From assembly GCA_021234155.1 (NCBI GenBank), contig JAJEKV010000025.1, positions 17,541,094-17,605,093 on the forward strand: 64,000 nt of DNA, given 5' to 3'. Below the pieces are notes generated by a model. That model ran no database searches. It was given only the letters and a program-made list of their open reading frames with translations, and was not told the origin of the DNA. Shown here piece by piece: positions 55,130-64,000 of this stretch. Made by a program: the position numbers and the translations under genes. Source of the DNA: Isoetes taiwanensis. Its lineage: Eukaryota; Streptophyta; Lycopodiopsida; Isoetales; Isoetaceae. How positions within the stretch are numbered: position 1 is the stretch's first letter; every line of letters starts with the position of its first letter.

Positions 55130-55269
55130 GATATGCAATGCTCTTTTACATAATTACTATATCATTCATAACATGAAAGTTACAATAGACTAGTTATTAT
55201 TTGTTACGCTCTGCGTTTTCCATCTCAACACAAGAGCTCTTACACTATACAATGCTAAAATGGTGATTC

Positions 55270-56310
55270 ATTCATCTTCGTGGATCCGTAGTAGTGATCC
55301 CCGATATCTCATAGCTCATTAAATTCGGGGAAGCCAAATCGGATGGATCATTACACTAATTGACGCAGAACAACGAATCTCGGCCAAAGCTTTTCTTCGC
55401 GGGTAGGGATCAAGAAGAAGATGCACATCTAGGCAACCAACAAGATCGAGTGGCTCATTGAGCACTTGATCGCCTCGATGTGGTGAATTGATGAAGGCAA
55501 ATAATCCATGGGAGAGGAATGAACTTTAGCCCCAAGTGAGAAGCTTTTATAGTGAGGTAGAATTATTGAGGTGAATTATTGGGGTAGACTTGAAGCCATT
55601 ATTGCTCGTGTATAAGACCGTTGTATAAATACAAGTATAATACATCTTTAGTATGGATATATGTATGCGTATGTTTCAAAACATGTTTGCTTGACGAATT
55701 TAGCTATGATTGAATTCAATGACGACTTACTCGCGTAATAAGTGGAGGTGGGATAGCACATCGTTACAATATACTCGGTTAAGGTGCATTGATATTACAT
55801 CCTTAATCGTAATGCTATTACATCCTTACTTAGTTATTAGGTACCCATGTCATTATTACATTATTAGCGGTCTGCAGATTCACTTTCGTCATCAACATCA
55901 AAGCTTCGTGATGCCATTCAGCTCATAGATCTCCCCGATCGGGAAGCCCGATAAATATGGACTTTAACGCGGTGAGCTTCACGCAAGCACTAAGCGAGTC
56001 CATCGACTTTAGATAAGAGCCATGGATCAAGCTTAATGCTATTTCTAGCGCATTCGCCCGGATCGTTGTAGCTCAAGTAACACTTGAAAGAGCGGATGTG
56101 TGCTCGGGCGAGGGCATCGAGGAAGCCATGGAAGATGAATGGCCTCTACCCCTCTCGTGAAGCCGTTTTTATAGTGAAGTAAAATTATTGATGTGAATTA
56201 TTGGCGTACAATGTAGGGCCATTATTGAGCTTATACGAGTGTCATGTACACGTACAAGTATAACACAAAATTTGTATGTATATGTGTATGTTAATTACCT
56301 CATGTTTGTT
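55270..56310. repeat. Diverged duplication, about 600-bp period
   Basis: 55540-55680 and 56150-56310 share TTTATAGTGA-GTA-AATTAT, GGTGAATTATTGG and TACAAGTATAA-ACA with similar spacing. More distant likeness extends back to 55275 and 55890 (GATCCCCGAT/CTCCCCGAT, CTCATAG). Read on the minus strand each copy has CACTATAAAA followed by a short open frame (for example KCYLSYNDPGECARNSIKLD near 56080), so these could be duplicated promoters with first exons. The pieces are unrecognised. Confidence 0.5.
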
Positions 56311-56380
56311 GGGGTCGAGTACTAGGTGAAAGTATTCGTGCTTGAGCAAATAAGGTGTGCTCAAAATTCTCAAAATTGCG

Positions 56381-57331
56381 TTATTTTATCCAATTAATGA
56401 AATCATGCTTTTTTAATGCAACCTGAAAGGGTTTAAAGGGGCTCCTATATCCCTGTCTGCTCAAACAAATGTTGTCACAAGTGGTTTGCACTTCATTTGC
56501 ATCCATTCTTATGTAAATATCCTGTATAACCATATCTAAGACCTCTCTTCTCAATCCCATATTATATGGTTCATTTAACAGCGCAAGTATAAATTTTTTT
56601 CCAATGTTCTCTCTCACAACTCCCCTTTTCTTTTTGTTGTTGAAAAGTTTATGAACTGCATACACTCTCCTCCCACATGCTCCCCCTTTTGGAGCTAACA
56701 CTTCTATGGGCTTCATCTGTTTTTTCCTCTCACGAAGGCCCATCGCAGTCTTCTTGAGTCTCTTCAAGCGAGCTTTTAAACATTTTACTCTACATTCAGC
56801 CCGCATCCGATCATTTTCAGCACGATATTTCTCAACCTCATTTTGCTTGATCACAAAATTATCTATAACAATATCACTACGCAACTGCATGACATTCTTC
56901 TTTAACGATGCAATTTTTACTGTCAATGAGGACTTTTCTAATGAACATTGTTCTAATTGATACTTGCCTATCTCAATTTCATGCGCATAAATCCTAATGG
57001 TGCAACAAAGCTGGTCTATATATTTCTTCATGTTCTCACAATAACCGAGCATTCCGTTTCTTCCGTCACAAACAAACTTCACCAAAGAAGTAACAGAATT
57101 AAAATCTGGGGCCTTACCTGTTATTGGGTCCTTGGGGTAGATATCTCCTTGTATCCATAAGTTTGCATTTTTAGCTCCATTAGACCTCAAAAGTTCTTCA
57201 TTTACTCTTAGTTTAAAATTCCCTCTTTTCTTGTTCCAGATTTGTGCATATTCTGCAGGCAAACAAATTTTAATTTCAATCGTCATGGCCAAGAACAGTC
57301 TGCCTAAGCCGCAAAAGAAAACATGGAACAC
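56381..57331 (-). CDS. 316-aa coiled-coil protein, family unrecognised
   Basis: A long intact minus-strand frame. The likely start is the Met of MTIEIKICLPAEYAQIW (residue 16) or the upstream first Met. Residues about 110-215 form a highly charged predicted coiled coil (VEKYRAENDRMRAECRVKCL, LKARLKRLKKTAMGLRERKK), followed by a conserved-looking block LAPKGGACGRRVYAVHKLFN and a C-terminal segment DNICLSRQGYRSPFKPFQVA. The LSxQGYxxxFK pattern is reminiscent of the N-terminal region of the transposase-like proteins resembling the gene at 34-39.6 kb. It could therefore be the displaced front end of that gene, but this is inference. No introns or stops interrupt it. Confidence 0.5.
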   Translation of the reverse strand: MFHVFFCGLGRLFLAMTIEIKICLPAEYAQIWNKKRGNFKLRVNEELLRSNGAKNANLWIQGDIYPKDPITGKAPDFNSVTSLVKFVCDGRNGMLGYCENMKKYIDQLCCTIRIYAHEIEIGKYQLEQCSLEKSSLTVKIASLKKNVMQLRSDIVIDNFVIKQNEVEKYRAENDRMRAECRVKCLKARLKRLKKTAMGLRERKKQMKPIEVLAPKGGACGRRVYAVHKLFNNKKKRGVVRENIGKKFILALLNEPYNMGLRREVLDMVIQDIYIRMDANEVQTTCDNICLSRQGYRSPFKPFQVALKKHDFINWIK

Positions 57332-57339
57332 AAAGCAAA

Positions 57340-59790
57340 CACAAAATAGCTTACATCCACGATTTCAATTCTATGATTAGAATTCACAAATCAAATTTCG
57401 AATTTGAGGGGCTTTTCATGGCACCAAGAAAAAACGGGCGGAAAAAACTAAAACTTACCCGGCAAAATTTGTTCCAGAGGTCTTCAATCTCAGTTTCCTA
57501 TTTGAAAGTGTGGTCGGGAAAGGTTTGATCGGGAGCTATGATTTTGGATTTTGTGAAATGAAAAAATAATATGACCTCCATAATTTTAGCATCGGGTAGG
57601 TCTTTATTACAAAGTGGTTAAGGATTCCAACACTCATTTCGTGAGTTTAGGGGTTGGTAAAGGGTGCAAAAATATTATAAGAAATTAAAATAAACAAATA
57701 CAGATCCCGGCCTGCCTCTAATGCGTAGAATGCGATGTATCTACCGTACTCATGATTTGATGGTAAATAGATTGACGTTCTTCAATTGAAAAGAAGAAAA
57801 AGAGGGGGGGTAGGGTAAATAATATAGGGTTAATTCTACAGTATCATAATCTGCCATAGCACCATGAATATATACTTGCAGGCTATATGTCATCAACTTG
57901 AAAGGTACTTAAGGATCATGAATAAGGAACTGCCTGCTGAAGTACCTTACACATATTATGTCATGTAGGACCACATAACCCCTATGGTATTATCCATAAG
58001 CTATATACATCAATATAACAATACATCAACAGAGCTCCTACCCAGGCTCAGACTTGTGGGGAAGTCGACTGACGACTGGAGTCTCAAGATAGAATAAACC
58101 GAGTTATGGCAATGACTTGGGGCTGGCAATAGATAATGGCTACGGTTGACCACTCCATCCGCCCCTCCTGTGCATACCTTGCAGATAGGCTAAATCAGGC
58201 TTTGTCCGAGATGCAGTCTCATGGCGATGAGGTAGAAAGGACTGCATCTCTCGGAGTGTAGTGGCTCCATGGGCGGCTAGAGGATCGTGGCGAGACACGT
58301 TATCTGACTGCGTTCCCTAAAACAAGAGCTAGACTCACACTTGCAGCTCTTGAGAGTCAGACCAATACCATTGCCTGGGAAGTGTCGGACTCATACCCGG
58401 CCCTTTAGAAGTGACCGGCTATAGGTTTAGCCTGCTATGAGCCCCTAGTAGACGCAGTCAGCAGGGACCTCCCTCCACTTTCCCACTGACCCCGTTGTGT
58501 GGTGCTCAGTCACTCCATAGCCCGGTGGGCTCTATGCACAGGACACATTTAATAGGAACTAAAGGGTCTAAACTAGAAGCATCATCTAAATAATGGCTAC
58601 TAGGTCTCTACCCGGCCTTCCCAATACACAAGAGGTGCAAACATGAGATATATTTACATATTATAATAAATAACAAGAATAACATCCAATCCTAGTCACA
58701 TGCACCTAAATTACAGTTATGGGTCATTGAATAGGATCATAATCAAAATTGTAGGTTCTAGAATGGCTCTACTAGAGATATAAGATGCTAACTCGTCTGG
58801 AATGCTAGCTTCCAGATGATCTACTAAAGAATCTATTCAAAATACTCGCTCCTAAGGGACTTCCGCCAGCTATTGGGGTCTCCATTACTTTGTAGGTGTT
58901 TTGGGGTAGATTTTGCCTCTCCTGATGCACATGTTCTTCTGGGACTGCTGCAATAGGTTGTGCTGCATTAGACGATCCTCGAAACGGAGTTATGAACGTG
59001 AGCTGAGGTCATGAACTGTTAAAGTCAGAAAATGGCCTAGGTCTAGGGTTTAGCCCTTAGTAGGTTACATGATATGCCATGTGGCTCCAATGAGATGTGT
59101 TTGTGTGGCAAGTCACCAATAGGATAAAGCCACGTGGAAATGGTTCCATACATAAGGTTGGCTAAGTTATATAATAACTTGGCTATGGCCCCTCCCCACA
59201 CTAATGTATACAAGGTAGGCTTTGTATGGTCCATATTGGGCAAAGTAGCGGGAATTGAAAATTTTGAGTCTGGATTTGCATTATTGGATAGAAAGTAGAT
59301 TGAGCCTACTTGAAGAAATTGACAAAGTCTTTTAATTGGATTCTTTGTTTTCTAGAATTCTTCTTGCTATGAAAAGCTCTAGCGGTGCACTATCAAAGCG
59401 CGCAAAATTCACCTCCTTCTCCAAAGGCTGGATGCTTTAAGCATTGAGGTCGAAAGTCCTAGGGAGATAAAAATCCTAGGAAGAAGGCGCTAGATAAAAA
59501 GAGCATTTGTTTCCAAAAGGGGTTGTTCACAGCATCAGATTGGCTGACAACTGAAGATGAATCTTGAGTTCTTCGATCATTTCTTCAACGCGACATGATC
59601 CTGCATGCGGCCAAGGAGTTTTGAAGTTCTGAGCAGGGGTATCCCCGACCAAGAGTTTTCAGCCCGGCCCATGAATTTTGGGATTTTGGGCACCCTCAAT
59701 GTGATAGGTGGAAAGGGTGCCCCTTATTGGGTAAAAAGTGTCTATCCACTTCCACCCAAAGTTTTGATAAACTAGGCTGGAAAAATGTGA
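57340..59790. other. Intergenic, unassigned; 57.8-58.6 kb resembles retroelement LTR/UTR DNA
   Basis: The stretch 57820-58570 has the mixed composition and many short stop-rich frames seen in LTR or untranslated retroelement DNA, but no pairing LTR, primer site or polymerase was found. A small hairpin (AAGTTATATAATAACTT) lies at about 59165-59181. Nothing else is supported. Confidence 0.35.
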
Positions 59791-59808
59791 AACAAAAGCC
59801 TGCATGAG

Positions 59809-61304
59809 ATGGCTGTGGCTTCCGTTCCGAATGTGCCTCTTCTCCATAGCCTGGAGTCCGCGGCCCAGGATGATGGCATCGCAGCATTTCATTTCCCAGG
59901 ACACACCCGAGGAAGAGCTGCCCCTCCCTCCATCGCCAATTTGCTTGGACATGGCGTCTTTGCCCATGACCTTCCTGAGCTTCCCGGCCTAGACAACCTT
60001 CATTGCCCAAAAAATGCCATTGCCCAAGCCCAATCTTTGGCTGCCTCTCTTTTCGGAGCTGATTCTACCTGGTTTCTCGTCAATGGCTCCACCTGTGGCA
60101 TTCAGGCAGCAGTTATGGCAACATGCTCTCCTGGGGACTATCTCATTCTCCCTAGAAATTGTCACATTTCTGCTGTTTCGGCTATGGTTCTATCTGGGGC
60201 AATTCCTGTGTATTTGCATCCTATTTACGACGAAATCTGGGGCATTGCTCATGGCGTCACTGCCTCAGCTGTTGAAGACGCTATATGGAGATTCGAAAGC
60301 ATAAATCTGGCAAAATAGGTGCGGTTCTTGTTGTTTCTCCTACTTATTTTGGTGTCTGTAGTCGTCTGGATGAGATAGCATTGGTGTGTAAGAGACATGG
60401 CGTGCCTCTGATTGTTGATGAGGCACATGGAGGCCATTTCCATTTTCATGCTGAGCTGCCCAAGACAGCATTAGAGCAGGGTGCTGACATTGCAGTTCAA
60501 TCCACACATAAGGTTATGAGTTCCTTGACTCAGTCTGCTATGCTGCATTTGAAGGGATGCAATGTGGCATCTGAGAAAATTGCTAAGTGCCTCAGGGCTT
60601 TGCAAACCTCCAGCCCAAGCTATTTATTATTGGGCTCATTGGATGCAGCAAGGGATCAGATGAGTAACCTACATATATTTGATGATGCTCTTCATTTCGC
60701 AAACATGGCACGCCATTCTTTGAAGCTGGTCCCTGGAATTAGGGTTTTAGGTGGCAGCAGTTTACATGCTCTTAAGATAAAAAACCAGGGTTCTATCAGT
60801 TTGGATCCCCTACGTCTGACTGTTGGTGTATGGGAATTGGGTATGACAGGCTTTGAAGCTGATGATATCCTGTGTACAGAGTATAAGGTAGTAGCTGAGC
60901 TTCCTTCAAGTTATTCACTAACATTTGCTATAGGCATTGGAACACGTTTAGATGATATTAAACTTTTAGTTGAGGGTTTCCAAGGTATTTCAATCCAAAG
61001 CAAAGAAAAAGCTCGTGAAGGCATTACTCATCCATGGATTCCCACTTCTAACATCCCAAATATCATGTTGAGTCCAAGAGATGCATTTTTTGCAGACGTG
61101 GAGATTATGAGAATTGAAAATTCTGTGGGTTACGTTTGTGCAGAGCTAATATGCCCATATCCTCCTGGGATTCCTGTAATATTCCCCGGAGAGGTTATTA
61201 CCAGAGAGCTACTGGATCACTTAGAAGTTCTGGTTGCCAAAGGTGCCTTCGTTAGTGGAGCATCAGATCCATCTTTATCGACGTTGTTGGTTTGTAAATT
61301 GTAG
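59809..61304 (+). CDS. Orn/Lys/Arg decarboxylase-like (fold-type I PLP enzyme), one frameshift
   Basis: Two frames overlap at 60285-60318 and together encode about 495 residues. The first has HSLESAAQDDGIAAFHFPGH with FHFPGHTRGRAAP, then FLVNGSTCGIQAAVMATCSP and LPRNCHISAVSAMVLSGAIP. The second has KSGKIGAVLVVSPTYFGVCS, PLIVDEAHGGHFHFHAELPK (cofactor Asp) and ADIAVQSTHKVMSSLTQSAM (PLP lysine in STHK), and ends with CPYPPGIPVIFPGEVITREL of the OKR_DC_1_C domain. These match the prokaryotic-type basic amino-acid decarboxylases that plants also carry, usually plastid-targeted; the substrate is not clear here. The break near 60277 behaves like a single missing base (ATATGGAG before ATTCGAAAG). 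There are no introns or transit peptide, and an in-frame stop lies just upstream at 59788. It is a retrocopy, a recent pseudogene, or a gene with a sequence error. Confidence 0.85.
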
Positions 61305-64000
61305 GGTTCCAGCAGCTAAGTTGGTTCATGTAGATAGTTGACATTTGGATCTTGCTTGAATGTTGTTTTGGGGAATGGTCAATGCAGATGTGTGCAAGAC
61401 TGTTTTTGGGCTTTCAGAAGGATACATATCAGAGAATGTTTTATTAGTGGCCATCCTCGTGGACAATGGGCTGCAAAATATGTCTTTGCTTTAGGCCTAA
61501 TGCTTCACCACGCGTAGTTCTGTTCAATTATGTCTGCAAATGTTTACAACTGCAGTAAAGCAGTGCATAAAGAAGGGTGTTAGATTGAAGCAACATTGCT
61601 ATGGGAGACTCAGAAAGATTTAGGACTAGGAAGAGTTAAAAGTTGGGTCTCAATATCATGAGCTTTAGTAAGGGCAACAGATACATGTTCCATGTTTGAT
61701 CTTCATTTCTTGTTATGAAAACCTGGAGCTCATTAACACCATGAAATAATGTTGCACATAGAGATTTAATGATTTTGCATTAAACTCTCGACACATGTTA
61801 GTTTTCCACCAAGTGCAGCATACCTAGAACCGCACACAGTGAGAAGCCATACAAAGGCACATTCCACAAGGTTTATTCTGTTATGGATAACATTGCTGGA
61901 CGATGAGGAGTCTATCCATATGGGGAAGGCATTGTTTGCTAAGAAGAGTTAAAAGTTGGATTCAAATATTATGAGCTCCAGCTATGGCCGAGGCAAACAC
62001 GTTCCATACTCTTTTCATTGTGAAAGCTGATGAGCTCATCACAAAATGAGCCTCGCGCATAGAAATAGTGATATTGCAATTAAATTTATCTCAGAAGGTG
62101 ATAACAATGAGTCTTGTTGAGACACTGTGGCCCATTTTTGGGAGGGGGCACGACCAGTAGCTAGGAATGAGAAGGGACGAAGCAAAGCTGAGAAGTCATC
62201 TGGAAATATATAAGAAACTGGGAAAAGCAGTTCTAGAAATGCATATTTCGACAGCATGAATGTTATATATAATCTTCTGCAAAATATTGCTTAAAATAAA
62301 TTCGTAATTCAATTGGGGATAGAGACTTTTGAAAGTGTTAGTGGTGTGTTCGCTGGTTAAAAATGTGGTTGAGCAGAAGAAGATGAAAATCACTTTGCTA
62401 GTGTTTTGCAACTTGTACATAATTAATTTAGCGTATTTTACGTACTTTCAGTTTGCATCTATTCGACAGCCCGTCGACCCTCAGGATACCCATTCCTCAA
62501 ATTTCCCCTAAACATTCTTTTTAATTCCGTAATCCAGACTATGCTCCTCAGAACGTGTCTGGCCCGTCTCAGTTTCTCCTCCTAATCATGCAGTTTTCAG
62601 GTATTGAACAGCTCCTCAATCTGCTCATTTCTCACAGTTTCGCCACCCATAAGAAAAGCAATGCAAAATATGGTGCAAAAATGTTGCACGGTTGGTACAA
62701 CCCAGCCTGTGAGTTGACCACCATTTTAGCCAGCCAATAAGTACATCCTAACACAGACAGGATCTGGCCAACAGTTCAGAGGTGAAGGTTTGTATGCTTT
62801 CTTGTTGCTTGCATCTCCAGAACAAGCAGAAGCAGGAATGATTGGGCTGCTCTTAGTTTCTGCCATGTTTTGCTGGACTCATATCTTGTTTGTTTCTGCT
62901 TGCTTAGAGCCATTATGGTGAACTCAGTATCCTCCCCTGTTTGTGTTTGCATTAGTAGTCTTGGTTGTGGCAGTTTAGCTTTGTTGTGTCTTCTTACTGT
63001 TAATATGGATTTGTAAATTACTTTGCATTGTCATATGCTACTTGTGTACTAGATGCTGTAGATCTCTCCCAGATTGTGGTAAAATCCAGATTTAGGCGGA
63101 TGATATGGATGTGTCCTTTTTAAACCCAAGTTATCTCCTTGTTACAATTTCTGAATGCAGATAATAAACTATCATAACGCAGGAAAATTTAATTCCCTTA
63201 TCCAATGTCTATGTTTTCTAATATTGTGTTCTTTGTTTTGCAATCATGCATATCAGATATAAAGAAAAGTAAAACTCTCGCTTTATGCCGTAATAAGCAG
63301 TGGGAAAAATCACTCCACTTGTCTGCACTGGCTCCAAGGGTTTGAACCTTGAATATTCCCATACCAAGTCTGAAGGGAGTTATGAACGTTTTCCGACCTG
63401 ACATATGTAGACAAATATCCAAGAAGTTAAGCCAGGAACACATTGCTTTTCATTTGATGACCATAGCTATAATTCGCTAAATCCTGTAAAAAGAGATGGT
63501 CTATTTGCCAGATTCTTTTTCAACCTGGAAATCCAAATGCAAGTTAGTCAGCACCAATGATCATGGATAAATGAATGTACATAATTTCTTTATGGAATAG
63601 AAGTTATAAATTGAATGCAGCGTTACCTTCACAATCCCCAATTCAAAGACTAGAAGTTATATGGAATCGAACTATTGAACCCATTCGTTGAGCAAGCTGA
63701 TCAAATGTTGTCGGTCTATAATTCGATGCTACAGTGGCATGCTAGGATGCTATTAAGATAAAATAATTGCCCTAGAGGATCTTCAGCTCTTCTTGTTTGC
63801 GCCCCAACATTGAGCAGTAGTAATTATTGCAACGTCCTAGTAATTGAGCACGTGCATATGTACAATGAAATACATATTGTGTCCCCATATCAGCTTCAAA
63901 CGACCTTGATAAACAATTCCCATCCACACTTATTTCTGCACATCCCATCCATACGTCTGGCAATTGGCCCGTTGTTTATATTTCCCCAGAATGTCAGACA
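61305..64000. other. 3' flank with a 315-bp-spaced direct duplication; otherwise unrecognised
   Basis: A segment with AAGAGTTAAAAGTTGG, ATGAGCT, GTTCCAT, GAGCTCATTA/GAGCTCATCA and GCA-ATAGA at 61632-61790 is repeated at 61947-62095 with considerable divergence. The remaining 1.9 kb has only short frames. A patch at 62540-62740 looks GC-shifted but encodes nothing I recognise. Confidence 0.5.

Noticed and set aside
57820-58570. A solo LTR
   Set aside because: The composition suits one, but no TG..CA ends, target duplication or second copy could be identified.

Overview
This 64 kb window is nuclear DNA from a land plant. It is AT-rich and gene-poor, and mobile elements and broken gene copies dominate it. 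The evidence for a plant is direct: an R2R3-MYB with the conserved two-intron layout, a plant-type PPR piece, a malectin receptor-kinase piece, an arogenate dehydratase piece, plant L1-type LINEs and an LTR element with a tRNA-Met-like primer site. Low gene density, many decayed elements and scattered gene fragments fit a large genome such as a conifer or other gymnosperm, but that placement is an inference. There are no signs of a bacterial, plasmid or viral replicon.

Layout. 1-9.4 kb: tandem repeats, two foldback (hairpin) elements, a SINE-like head, a 245-bp higher-order repeat, and one apparently intact R2R3-MYB gene (1812-2565). 9.4-12.8 kb: fragments of a PPR gene, a LysM receptor gene and an inositol transporter gene, bracketed by copies of one roughly 200-bp repeat and followed by a 419-bp foldback element with 119-bp arms. 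13.5-15.5 kb: a decayed LINE. 17.0-18.2 kb: five well-spliced exons coding the C-terminal con80 domain of katanin p80. 20.4-20.7 kb: a deleted arogenate dehydratase copy. 21.6-21.9 kb: a tandem pair of poly(A)-tailed repeats. 22.7-23.8 kb: an unrecognised, frameshifted coding region. 26.0-31.8 kb: a near full-length L1-type LINE with endonuclease, reverse transcriptase, zinc-knuckle and poly(A).

32.6-57.3 kb is the most complex part. A malectin receptor-kinase pseudogene (minus strand) is followed by an unclassified transposase-like gene, also on the minus strand. That gene is split by a 3.9-kb non-autonomous LTR retrotransposon (34294-38236) with LTRs, primer site, polypurine tract and an exact AGTAT target duplication; removing the insert leaves the host reading frame continuous. 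Next come a decayed minus-strand coding region, a CpG-rich block, a 6.3-kb element with 15-bp terminal inverted repeats and an ATG duplication (CACTA-like, 44634-50974), then a plus-strand DUF7869-type gene remnant ending in an intact 301-codon frame. An intact 316-codon coiled-coil ORF lies beyond it on the minus strand (56381-57331).

59.8-61.3 kb carries an intronless Orn/Lys/Arg decarboxylase-like gene with one apparent single-base frameshift. The genes do not form a pathway. The coherent story is nested mobile elements, gene-fragment duplication and decay. The best candidates for live host genes are the MYB gene, the katanin 3' end and, if the frameshift is an artefact, the decarboxylase.
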